Made by a program: the position numbers and the translations under genes
Shown here: positions 48,823-56,258 of the stretch, piece after piece
Layout of the letters: each line of letters begins with the position of its first letter
Numbering within the stretch: position 1 is the stretch's first letter
DNA from: Proteiniphilum sp. UBA5267
GTDB lineage: Bacteria > Bacteroidota > Bacteroidia > Bacteroidales > Dysgonomonadaceae
DNA: 56,258 nucleotides
Reading direction: 5' to 3'
Assembly: GCA_002411515.1 (NCBI GenBank)
Contig: DHTF01000039.1
Coordinates: forward strand, 12,317 to 68,574
The notes under the pieces: model-generated
What the model saw: the letters and a program-made list of their open reading frames with translations, nothing else
Database searches by the model: none
What the model was told of the DNA's origin: nothing

Positions 48823-51807
48823 ATGCGTGTAAAGAAAAGAATCCAGTTCATCAGCATCCTATCCATTTTTATCTATACCACCTCCGCACAGGTGGTACCA
48901 CAACTCTATCGGCAAGCCGACCAGGCAGCAATGAGCCGATGGGTGGACTCGGTTTACCTTACCCTCACGCAGGAGCAGAAAGTGGGACAACTCTTTATGC
49001 CGATTGCCGAACCCAACGCCAGCTGGAAATCGAAGATATCAGGGTACATCAGCAACCAAAAAGTGGGCGGCCTCCTCTTTTCCAAGGGCATCCTGGCAGA
49101 GCAAGCCCAGATCACCAACTACGCACAATCCCTATCGGAGGTACCGTTGCTGATCGCCGTCGACGGTGAGTGGGGCCTGTCAATGCGGTTGACCGATGCA
49201 CCCCACTTTCCCCGGAACATCATCGTTGGCGCCATCACCGACGACTCGCTCCTCACCCTGTATGGCAAGGAGGTCGCCAGGCAGTGCCGGGAGATGGGCA
49301 TCCATGTGAACTTTGCCCCCTCCATCGACGTCCATACCAACCCCGACAATCCAGTGATAGGTACCCGCTCCTATGGGGAGAATCCGTCGAACGTGGCCCG
49401 GCAGGGCATCGCCTTCGCCCGTGGACTGGAATCCAACGGGGTGATGGCCGTAGCCAAGCATTTCCCCGGACACGGCGACACCACCGACGACTCCCACAAA
49501 ACACTGCCCACCATCGCCCATAACCGCGAGCGGCTGGAGGAGGTGGAGCTCTACCCCTTCCGGGAATATGTGAATGCAGGCCTTTCGGGCATCATGTCGG
49601 GACACCTGAATGTGCCCCATTTGAAAACCAAAGGATTGCCAGCCTCACTCTCTCCGGCCATCGGCGTGAATCTGCTGAAGGAGGAGATGGGCTTTGCAGG
49701 GCTCACCTTTACCGACGGCATGAACATGAAGGGAGTGGCCAATCAGCCCGAGGCCAGCGTACGGGCGCTGCTGGCAGGGAACGATGTGATTCTGGGGGTA
49801 AGCAACCAGCAGAAAGCCTTTGCGTCGGTCCTTGACGCCGTGAACAACGGCACCCTACCCGCCACCCTCCTCGAAAAGAAAGTACGAAAGATACTCTCCT
49901 ACAAATATATCCTCGGAGCACACCACTTCACGCCCATCCGGAGCAGCACCATTCACCAGCGTGTGCAAACACCCCGCACGGGCTGGCTGCAACGAAAGAT
50001 TTACAACCACGCCACAACGTTGCTGAAGAACCAGCACGCGCTGCTGCCGTTGCAGGGACTCGATACCGTGCGGATAGCCTCCGTGGCACTGGGCGCTTCA
50101 GCCGACAACACCTTTCAGCAATATCTGAAGAAGTACAGTATCGTGCAGACTTATCAGGCAAAAAATGCCGAAAAGTTTTTGGAAGAGAACGAACTGAAAG
50201 TACACGACCTGCTCATTGTCTCACTTCACCACAGCGAGGCGGCCGATTCGGCCTCCCTGCAGAAACTCATCGGTGACACCCCCGCCATTGTGGTGTTCTT
50301 CACCCTGCCCTATGATACCGACCGCTACAAGCAGGTCATCGGTACAGCGGGCGCTGTAATGCTGGCCTACGACAACACCCCGTTTGCGCAGATGAGTGCC
50401 GCGCAGGGCATCTTTGGCGGAATCGCACTGGGGGGCAGGCTTCCGGTGAGCACCACCCTCTTTCCTGCGGGGAGCGGCCTCAACACCCCGAAAACACGGC
50501 TGGGTTATGCATCTCCCGAGGAAGTGGGCATTGCTTCGGAGTACTTTTCCGGGATCGACCCCATTGCGATGGAGGGCATCCGTCAGCGGGCCTATCCCGG
50601 TTGCCAGATACTGGTGGCCAAAGATGGGGTGATCATCTACGAAAAGGAGTTTGGCCATTACAGTTACGGTCACAGCGCGGAAGTAACCGGCGAGACCCTC
50701 TACGACCTGGCCTCGGTAACCAAGGTCGCAGCCACGCTCCCTGCAGTCATGAAACTTTTTGACGAGCAGAAGCTGGCCCTGATGGATCCCATCGACAAGT
50801 TTGTGCACGAGACAAGACGCAGCGACAAAGCAAAGATACCCCTACGCTCCCTCCTCTTGCATGAGTCGGGTATCACTTCCTTCATTCCCTATTACACCTC
50901 AGCCATCGATCCCGACAGCTACAAGGGAGCACTCTTTGGAAAACGCTCCAACACCTACCACGTGCGTTATGCGGGTGCCTGGGGACGCACCGACTATCGC
51001 TTTTTGCCTGCGCTGATTTCCCCCGACTCCTCGGCGCAGTTTCCTCTGCCCGTAGCCGAAAAGCTCTACGCCAGCAAACAGATGCACGATGTGCTGCTGC
51101 GCGATGTGATTGCCTCACCGCTGCAAAAAAATAGAAAATACACCTACAGCTGTCTCAACTTCATGCTGTTGAAGGAGGCTGTGGAGCAACTCACCCAAAC
51201 AGATCTCGACAGCTATGTGAAAGCACAGTTCTACCGTAAGCTGGGTGCCGTCACCACCACCTTTCAGCCATTGCGCTATTTTTCAGTCGACCTGATCTCC
51301 CCCACCGAGGATGATCCCTTCTTTCGCAAGCAACATATCCGGGGGTACGTGCATGACGAGGGTGCGGCCCTCTTTGGTGGCATATCGGGTAACGCGGGCC
51401 TGTTCTCCACAGCCGGTGACCTGGCCAAGCTCGGCCAGATGTGGCTCAACGGTGGTGTATATGGCGGGGAGCGCCTGCTGAGCGAAGAGACTGTGAAGCT
51501 CTTCACCACCACCCGGAGCAGTGTGAGCCGCCGCGGTCTGGGGTTCGACAAGCCCGATCCCGGCAACAGCGAAGCCAGTCCCACCAGTCCTTCCACACCC
51601 GTGGAGGTTTATGGACACACCGGCTTCACCGGTACCAGCATTTGGATGGACCCGACAAACAACATGATTTATATTTTTCTCTCGAACAGGGTGAACCCCT
51701 CCCGCACACCCAACCGGTTCTCCACACTCAAGATCAGGGAGCGCGTACAGGACGAGATCTACAAAGCTCTCGATGCCAACAAGCAACGACAAGATTCACC
51801 CCTTTGA
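48823..51807 (+). CDS. GH3 (NagZ-like) beta-N-acetylhexosaminidase fused to a beta-lactamase-fold domain
   Basis: Secreted two-domain protein of 994 residues. The ATG at 48823 starts a signal peptide (~1-22); a GTG at 48802 is less likely. The GH3 domain spans ~35-380 with KHFPGHGDT and DDSHKTLP (NagZ His-Asp loop) and the nucleophile Asp in FTDGMNMKG near 298. A linking alpha/beta domain spans ~390-560. The serine beta-lactamase/class C-like domain (~575-985) has the SxxK nucleophile motif SVTK (~630), an altered YxN motif reading YSC (~775), and HTG (~931) in place of KTG. It probably trims muropeptide or chitin-like GlcNAc linkages and an attached peptide or ester. It overlaps nothing and is tightly packed with its neighbours. 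Confidence 0.92.
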   Translation: MRVKKRIQFISILSIFIYTTSAQVVPQLYRQADQAAMSRWVDSVYLTLTQEQKVGQLFMPIAEPNASWKSKISGYISNQKVGGLLFSKGILAEQAQITNYAQSLSEVPLLIAVDGEWGLSMRLTDAPHFPRNIIVGAITDDSLLTLYGKEVARQCREMGIHVNFAPSIDVHTNPDNPVIGTRSYGENPSNVARQGIAFARGLESNGVMAVAKHFPGHGDTTDDSHKTLPTIAHNRERLEEVELYPFREYVNAGLSGIMSGHLNVPHLKTKGLPASLSPAIGVNLLKEEMGFAGLTFTDGMNMKGVANQPEASVRALLAGNDVILGVSNQQKAFASVLDAVNNGTLPATLLEKKVRKILSYKYILGAHHFTPIRSSTIHQRVQTPRTGWLQRKIYNHATTLLKNQHALLPLQGLDTVRIASVALGASADNTFQQYLKKYSIVQTYQAKNAEKFLEENELKVHDLLIVSLHHSEAADSASLQKLIGDTPAIVVFFTLPYDTDRYKQVIGTAGAVMLAYDNTPFAQMSAAQGIFGGIALGGRLPVSTTLFPAGSGLNTPKTRLGYASPEEVGIASEYFSGIDPIAMEGIRQRAYPGCQILVAKDGVIIYEKEFGHYSYGHSAEVTGETLYDLASVTKVAATLPAVMKLFDEQKLALMDPIDKFVHETRRSDKAKIPLRSLLLHESGITSFIPYYTSAIDPDSYKGALFGKRSNTYHVRYAGAWGRTDYRFLPALISPDSSAQFPLPVAEKLYASKQMHDVLLRDVIASPLQKNRKYTYSCLNFMLLKEAVEQLTQTDLDSYVKAQFYRKLGAVTTTFQPLRYFSVDLISPTEDDPFFRKQHIRGYVHDEGAALFGGISGNAGLFSTAGDLAKLGQMWLNGGVYGGERLLSEETVKLFTTTRSSVSRRGLGFDKPDPGNSEASPTSPSTPVEVYGHTGFTGTSIWMDPTNNMIYIFLSNRVNPSRTPNRFSTLKIRERVQDEIYKALDANKQRQDSPL

Positions 51808-51817
51808 ATTCAACACT

Positions 51818-52873
51818 ATGCAACAGATCATCAAAAGCAGTCAACCCGTTTCCGACATTGAGAAGACCTTGCGCCGTATCCGGCACGACAAGCTTTTTCT
51901 ATTGACGGACGAACATACCCACCGGCATTGTCTGCCCTTGCTTGCCGGCATACCCCTCATCGGCGAAGCAACGGAGATCATCATCCCCGCCGATGACATT
52001 CACAAGACCCTCGAAAGTTTGAGTAAAGTATGGCTACAGCTCACCCAAAACGGGGCTACCCGTCACTCGCTGCTGGTGAACCTGGGAGGGGGCATGGTTA
52101 CCGACCTGGGGGGCTTTGCGGCGGCCACCTTCAAGCGGGGCATTAAGTATGTCAACATCCCTACCACGCTGCTGGGTGCCGTGGATGCGGCTGTGGGCGG
52201 AAAGACCGGCATCAACTTCGGAGGATACAAAAATGAGATCGGCTCCTTCTATCCGTCGGAGTATGTGATCATCACGACCGACTTTTTCCATACGCTCGAC
52301 GAGCGAGCCATCCGATCGGGATATGCCGAGATGATCAAGCATGCACTCATTCACTCTGCGGCAGACTGGGAGAAGCTGCTCTCCTTCCCCCTCGATGTGG
52401 TCGACTACAACCAGCTGAATGAGTTGCTTTTTCGTTCTGTGGGCATCAAGCGTGGCATTGTGGAGAAGGACCCGTTTGAGAAAGATATCCGCAAGGCGCT
52501 GAACCTGGGGCACACCACGGGCCACGCATTCGAGAGCTTTGCCATGGAGAGTGGCAACCCCATACCGCACGGCTATGCTGTAGCCTGGGGGATGATTGTG
52601 GAGCTCTACCTGTCGCACCGCATTTGTGGTTTTCCCAAAGAGAAGTTGCTGAAGACGGTCCGTTACATCCAGCAACATTACGGAGCCTTTCCGATCACGT
52701 GTGACCATTACGAAGCACTCTATGAGATCACCCGGCACGACAAGAAAAATGTGGGCGGCCTCATTAATTTCACCCTGTTATCGGAAGTAGGGAATGTGCG
52801 CATCGACCAGACGGCCGACAAGGAACTCTTTTTTGAAGCGTTGGATTTTTACCGCGATTCCGTAGGATTGTAG
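51818..52873 (+). CDS. aroB: 3-dehydroquinate synthase
   Basis: Second step of the shikimate pathway: converts DAHP to 3-dehydroquinate with catalytic NAD+ and Zn2+. The ATG at 51818 gives 351 residues; an in-frame ATG at 51773 would overlap the previous gene. It has GGGMVTDLGGFAAATFKRG (NAD loop), NIPTTLLGAVDAAVGGKTGI, and the metal ligands Glu in GYAEMIKHALI, His in GHTTGHAFES and His in PHGYAVAWGM. The last of these is HGEAV in most bacteria. Its 3' end overlaps the convergent glycosyltransferase by 25 bases. Confidence 0.95.
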   Translation: MQQIIKSSQPVSDIEKTLRRIRHDKLFLLTDEHTHRHCLPLLAGIPLIGEATEIIIPADDIHKTLESLSKVWLQLTQNGATRHSLLVNLGGGMVTDLGGFAAATFKRGIKYVNIPTTLLGAVDAAVGGKTGINFGGYKNEIGSFYPSEYVIITTDFFHTLDERAIRSGYAEMIKHALIHSAADWEKLLSFPLDVVDYNQLNELLFRSVGIKRGIVEKDPFEKDIRKALNLGHTTGHAFESFAMESGNPIPHGYAVAWGMIVELYLSHRICGFPKEKLLKTVRYIQQHYGAFPITCDHYEALYEITRHDKKNVGGLINFTLLSEVGNVRIDQTADKELFFEALDFYRDSVGL

Positions 52874-53952
52874 TCGCCACAGATCTCTTTCATAAAGCGA
52901 TCTTCGGCTTGGTGCACCCACTCCCTGAAGTGGGTATCGGGCGCATAGGTAGGTATAAATTGAATCAGCTTACTGAGTTTGAACTTTTTTGCCGCGATGC
53001 CCACACCCGAGAGACCCGCATCGTAAGCATTGAACTCCTGCTCCACATGCACCGGCACCATGAGCACCGGTTTGCGGTAGTATAGCGCTTCGCAGAGCGA
53101 CTCAAAACCCGAGGTGGTGGCATACCCCATACAGCCGGCCATGCTCTGCAGGAATTGTTTGTCGTTCAACCGATGGAGGGTAAAGTTGTCATCGACCTGC
53201 GTCACCTCCTCCGTATCCTTCTTATCCCAGAAAAAGCGCAACGGAACATCGGGGTGACTATCGTGCCAGGCCTTCACCTCATCGAAATAGCCAGCATTCA
53301 GCATGTAGCCATGAATGTAGTCTCCTTCCACCGGAGTGGTTTCAAACACCTCTGAGCGCAACAAAGGCGGTACCGTCACAATCCTCTTTTCCTTCGATCC
53401 CGGCATATCCCTGAAGGAAAGCGCAAGGATCTTTTCTGCCCGGTTTGAAGTGATGATGGAGAGCATCCGCAGCAGGTAAAACTTCATGTCCTGCTCGGCC
53501 GTAGTTTTGTAGTTCGGATTCATCAGCACATATTGGTGTGCCACCGAGATCATCTGCACGCCCATTTTTTTATCGAACCGGTAGATGCCATACGCCATGC
53601 CGGTGATCATCTCATAGAAGTTGATCACCTTGTCGGGTTGGTAATTCTCTATCTGCTGTCTGATAAAAAGGAGGCTCTTTCGGAAGATGAAGGGGCGCGA
53701 GAAATTGTTGATGACACTCATGAAGATGTTGGGCCGCTTCTGCTTGTAAAAAGAGGTAAAGTTGGGACTGTGAAACGCAGCGACCGGGGCACCTATTTTG
53801 TCCATAAAGAAGGAAGGAATCTCCCTGGAGTCGCTTTTCCCGACCAGCACAGCCACCACCTCGTGTCCGTGTGAACGAAGCATGGCAGCCAGGGATAACG
53901 CCTGTGTGAAGTGACCTCTGCCCTCTCCCTGAACTGTAAACAAGAATCTCAC
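52849..53952 (-). CDS. GT-B glycosyltransferase (MurG/UGT-like)
   Basis: 367 residues from the GTG at 53952 (VRFLFTVQGEGRGHFTQAL). An upstream in-frame ATG at 54054 would lie inside dihydroorotase and adds no conserved sequence. The N-terminal acceptor domain has the nucleotide-sugar-transferase-like GEGRGHFTQALSLAAMLR. The C-terminal donor-binding domain has GYATTSGFESLCEALYYRKP followed by PVHVEQEFNA, as in GT1/GT28 enzymes. There is no signal peptide or membrane helix; it is probably peripheral at the inner membrane. Sugar and acceptor are unknown. The neighbouring GT2 lipid-sugar synthase suggests a glycolipid or surface-glycan role. Confidence 0.8.
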   Translation of the reverse strand: MRFLFTVQGEGRGHFTQALSLAAMLRSHGHEVVAVLVGKSDSREIPSFFMDKIGAPVAAFHSPNFTSFYKQKRPNIFMSVINNFSRPFIFRKSLLFIRQQIENYQPDKVINFYEMITGMAYGIYRFDKKMGVQMISVAHQYVLMNPNYKTTAEQDMKFYLLRMLSIITSNRAEKILALSFRDMPGSKEKRIVTVPPLLRSEVFETTPVEGDYIHGYMLNAGYFDEVKAWHDSHPDVPLRFFWDKKDTEEVTQVDDNFTLHRLNDKQFLQSMAGCMGYATTSGFESLCEALYYRKPVLMVPVHVEQEFNAYDAGLSGVGIAAKKFKLSKLIQFIPTYAPDTHFREWVHQAEDRFMKEICGDYNPTESR

Positions 53953-54025
53953 TCGTGAAGGTTTTATTAATTTTTGATGCAAAAGTAGACAAATTAATCG
54001 GCACTCCCAACCCCTGGTTCTATTT

Positions 54026-55366
54026 TCATCTGTCGAACGCGAGGGGCGAGCCAAAGATACTGTCGGTCACGTTCTTCCCATCCCAGAGCAGCTGCCCGTT
54101 CACGAATGTTTTCACCACCGTGGCGCCGAAGGTCTCACCTTCGAAGGGCGACCAGCCGCATTTGTAAAGGATGTTCTGTGAGGTGACGGTATAAGGTTTT
54201 GCCGGATCCACCAGCACCAGGTCTGCAAAATAACCCTCCCTGATGAACCCCCTCTCCCGTATTCGGTAGAGGCGTGCCGGGGCATGACACATCTTCTCCA
54301 CGACTTGCTCCCTGGTGAGGATTCCATTTTCGGCCAGCTGGAGCATGACCTGCAGTGAATGTTGCACCAACGGTCCCCCCGAGGCTGCTTTCATTGCGCC
54401 ACCCTCCTTCTCGCTCAACAAATGTGGGGCATGGTCTGTGGCCACCACGTCGAGTTTCCCCGTAGTGAGCGCCTGGCGCAGTGCCTCTCTGTCGGCTTCG
54501 CTTTTAATCGCAGGGTTCCATTTGATGCGCGCCCCCAGCCGTTCGTAATCCTGATCGGAAAACCAGAGATGGTGCACGCACACTTCGGCCGTAATCTTCT
54601 TCTCCTCCAGGGGTGCAGCGCTAAAGAGCGCCATTTCCCGGGCCGTAGAGAGATGTAGCACATGCAAGCGCGTCCCGTATTTGTCAGCCAGCTCTATGGC
54701 CTGTGCCGAGGAGCGGTAACAAGCTTCAGCGCTACGAATGAGCGGATGGATAGCGATGGGCAACTCCTCACCCAATTTCTTGCGGTAGCTTTCCATGTTC
54801 GCACGAATGATCTCCTCCTTCTCACAATGCGTAGCGATGAGGATATCCACTTCAGCGAAGATACGTCGCAGCGTGCTGTCGTTATCTACGAGCATGTTTC
54901 CTGTGGAAGCACCCATGAAGACCTTTACACCGCACACTTTTTGGGGGTTCACCTTTTTCAGCTCAGCGATGTTGTCGTTGGTGGCTCCCAGATAAAAGGA
55001 GAAGTTCGCAGCCGATTTGGCAGCGGCCGACTCCATTTTGCGGTCGAGCGCGTCCATGGTGACCGTCTGCGGGTTGGTATTGGGCATCTCCATGAAGGAG
55101 GTGACACCCCCAGCCACTGCAGCCCTGCTTTCGGTATAGAGGTCGCCCTTGTGTGTAAGTCCAGGATCGCGGAAATGCACCTGATCGTCTATCACGCCGG
55201 GGATCAGGTATAAGCCCCTTGCGTCGATCACCTCTTTGCAGGCGTTCATCAAATTCTCGGGCACCTCCTCCGTGAAGATGCGTGCGATGCGTTCTCCCTC
55301 CAGGAGCAGCGATCCGGTATAGGAGGCTCCCTCGTTAATGAAGGTTGCTTTGTGAATCAGGATCAT
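54026..55366 (-). CDS. pyrC: Dihydroorotase
   Basis: Zinc amidohydrolase that cyclises N-carbamoyl-aspartate to dihydroorotate in pyrimidine synthesis. It has 446 residues, the class I long form. Metal ligands are in DDQVHFRDPG (the HxH pattern becomes QVHFRDPG, as in many Bacteroidota sequences), the carbamylated-Lys or Asp region GVKVFMGAS, His in IATHCEKEE and LHVLHLST, and the catalytic Asp in VATDHAPH. The upstream GT2 gene ends 9 bases before it, and all three genes down to 52849 share direction. Confidence 0.93.
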   Translation of the reverse strand: MILIHKATFINEGASYTGSLLLEGERIARIFTEEVPENLMNACKEVIDARGLYLIPGVIDDQVHFRDPGLTHKGDLYTESRAAVAGGVTSFMEMPNTNPQTVTMDALDRKMESAAAKSAANFSFYLGATNDNIAELKKVNPQKVCGVKVFMGASTGNMLVDNDSTLRRIFAEVDILIATHCEKEEIIRANMESYRKKLGEELPIAIHPLIRSAEACYRSSAQAIELADKYGTRLHVLHLSTAREMALFSAAPLEEKKITAEVCVHHLWFSDQDYERLGARIKWNPAIKSEADREALRQALTTGKLDVVATDHAPHLLSEKEGGAMKAASGGPLVQHSLQVMLQLAENGILTREQVVEKMCHAPARLYRIRERGFIREGYFADLVLVDPAKPYTVTSQNILYKCGWSPFEGETFGATVVKTFVNGQLLWDGKNVTDSIFGSPLAFDR

Positions 55367-55375
55367 GTCGTGGGG

Positions 55376-56122
55376 TTATTTTTTAGAGGTTGGTTTAATT
55401 CTTCCGGATAATTTTCGCCAGCGCAGGTTGATGACTCCGAAGAAAGCCTCTCCGAAGATGCTTGTATCCATTTTTGATGTGCCCAGCTTTCTGTTGACAA
55501 AGATCACCGACACTTCCTTGATTTTGAAGCCCAGCACGTAGGCAGAGTATTTCATTTCAATCTGGAAAGCATAACCCTTGAATTTAATCCGATCAAGTCG
55601 TATGGTCTCCAGCACCTTTCTGCGGTAACAGACAAAGCCAGCCGTGGTATCTTTTACGTTAAGCCGGGTCACAAATCGCACATATTTAGACGCAAAGAAC
55701 GACATCAGTACCCGGCCCATGGGCCAGTTTACCACATTCACCCCCGTGACGTAGCGCGATCCCACGGCCACATCGTAACCCTCATTGCTGCAGGCAGCGT
55801 AGAGCCTGGGCAAATCCGCAGGGTTATGGGAGAAGTCGGCATCCATCTCGAAGACATAGTCATAGGAGCGTGCAAGGGCCCATTTGAAGCCGTGTATGTA
55901 GGCGGTACCCAGTCCCTGTTTCCCTTTCCGTTGCTCCAGAAAAAGCCGCTCGCCAAACTCCTCTTTCTGCATACGCTGTACAATGGCAGCGGTTCCGTCG
56001 GGCGAGCCATCGTCTATGACCAGTATATGAAAAATCTTCTCCAGGGAATAGACAGCCCGGATGATCAGTTCGATGTTCTCCTTCTCGTTGTAGGTAGGGA
56101 TGATGACTATACTATCTGACAT
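55376..56122 (-). CDS. Polyprenol monophosphomannose synthase-like GT2
   Basis: Family-2 glycosyltransferase (248 residues, GT-A fold) that transfers a hexose from GDP- or UDP-sugar to a polyprenyl phosphate. It has IIPTYNEKENIELIIRAV, VIDDGSPDGTA, YVFEMDADFSHNP (metal-binding DxD) and RYVTGVNVVNWPMGR, all typical of Dpm1/Ppm1-like enzymes. It lacks C-terminal membrane helices, so it is the soluble type. It starts divergently from the initiator tRNA promoter. Confidence 0.92.
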   Translation of the reverse strand: MSDSIVIIPTYNEKENIELIIRAVYSLEKIFHILVIDDGSPDGTAAIVQRMQKEEFGERLFLEQRKGKQGLGTAYIHGFKWALARSYDYVFEMDADFSHNPADLPRLYAACSNEGYDVAVGSRYVTGVNVVNWPMGRVLMSFFASKYVRFVTRLNVKDTTAGFVCYRRKVLETIRLDRIKFKGYAFQIEMKYSAYVLGFKIKEVSVIFVNRKLGTSKMDTSIFGEAFFGVINLRWRKLSGRIKPTSKK

Positions 56123-56187
56123 AGCGATAAAAATATTATATCAAATGTACACTATTTCGGTCACAAATAAAAAAAATTCCCCAATAT

Positions 56188-56218
56188 TTTGTTTTTCCAA
56201 AATAAAGTTCTATCTTTG
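56188..56218 (+). promoter_or_regulatory. Promoter of the initiator tRNA
   Basis: TTTG (56188-56191), a 19-base spacer and TATCTTTG (56211-56218), an exact match to the Bacteroidota consensus, with the start expected about 18 bases before the mature tRNA. Confidence 0.85.
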
Positions 56219-56242
56219 CAACCCAATTAAGGAACAACATAT

Positions 56243-56258
56243 CGCGGAGTGGAGCAGT
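56243..56258 (+). tRNA. tRNA-fMet, 5' part only
   Basis: The last 16 bases, CGCGGAGTGGAGCAGT, match the 5' end of bacterial initiator tRNAs, which begin with the unpaired C of the acceptor end. The anticodon lies beyond the window, so the identity is probable rather than proven. Confidence 0.75.

Overview
The window is a gene-dense chromosomal segment of a bacterium of the phylum Bacteroidota, most likely order Bacteroidales and resembling the Dysgonomonadaceae/Porphyromonadaceae. Support for this: promoters of the Bacteroidota sigma-A type (TTTG, 19-21 bases, TAnnTTTG) upstream of several genes and of both tRNAs; an lpxC-fabZ fusion; an EF-G2 paralogue with a degenerate GTPase centre; a single Rel/Spo enzyme; a six-subunit Rnf complex headed by an RseC-like gene; and the TPP-riboswitch, TonB receptor, PnuT arrangement known for thiamine uptake in this phylum. 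No phage, insertion sequence, CRISPR array or plasmid gene was seen. It reads as core chromosome with a few locally unusual designs. The species cannot be named from the sequence alone.

Layout. 1-1778: 3'-truncated Ca2+-type P-ATPase (minus). 2162-4318: EF-G2. 4478-10711: a minus-strand TCA operon, aconitase, NAD-type isocitrate dehydrogenase, citrate synthase and NADP-type isocitrate dehydrogenase. 10994-16446: the Rnf operon. 16653-17969: a repetitive Ser/Arg-rich lipoprotein. 18044-23326: a lipid A operon (lpxD, lpxC-fabZ, lpxA) continuing into two putrescine genes (aguA, aguB). 23594-23669: tRNA-Pro(GGG). 24157-25653: a CoA-transferase behind a perfect palindrome. 26605-29127: miaB and a three-gene membrane/stress cluster. 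29144-31426: the Rel enzyme.

31600-34735: thiamine uptake under a TPP riboswitch. 34684-35679: lipoate-protein ligase. 35986-41033: a 2-oxoacid/acetoin dehydrogenase complex in which the only lipoyl domain is on E3 and E2 carries two binding domains instead. 41235-44919: a nitric-oxide defence operon (Rrf2 regulator, quinol NO reductase, Fe-S repair protein). 45002-45628: thiamine pyrophosphokinase. 45748-46978: recO and rplS. 47202-52873: a periplasmic/outer-envelope set (split 5'-nucleotidase, GH3-beta-lactamase fusion) and aroB. 52849-56122: a GT-B glycosyltransferase, dihydroorotase and a dolichol-phosphate-mannose-synthase-like GT2. The window ends inside an initiator tRNA.

How it fits together. 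Citrate synthase, aconitase and two isocitrate dehydrogenases of opposite predicted cofactor preference make 2-oxoglutarate plus NADH or NADPH. Rnf couples ferredoxin and NADH to an ion gradient, and the CoA-transferase links acetate with succinyl-CoA, which suits an anaerobic fermenter. Lipoate ligase probably serves the neighbouring dehydrogenase complex. Thiamine taken up by the riboswitch operon would be converted to TPP by the pyrophosphokinase and used by the E1 subunits. The points most worth following are the relocated lipoyl domain, the paired isocitrate dehydrogenases, the regulatory palindromes at 25688 and 41194, the structured element at 35842, and the terminator embedded in the Rel coding sequence.
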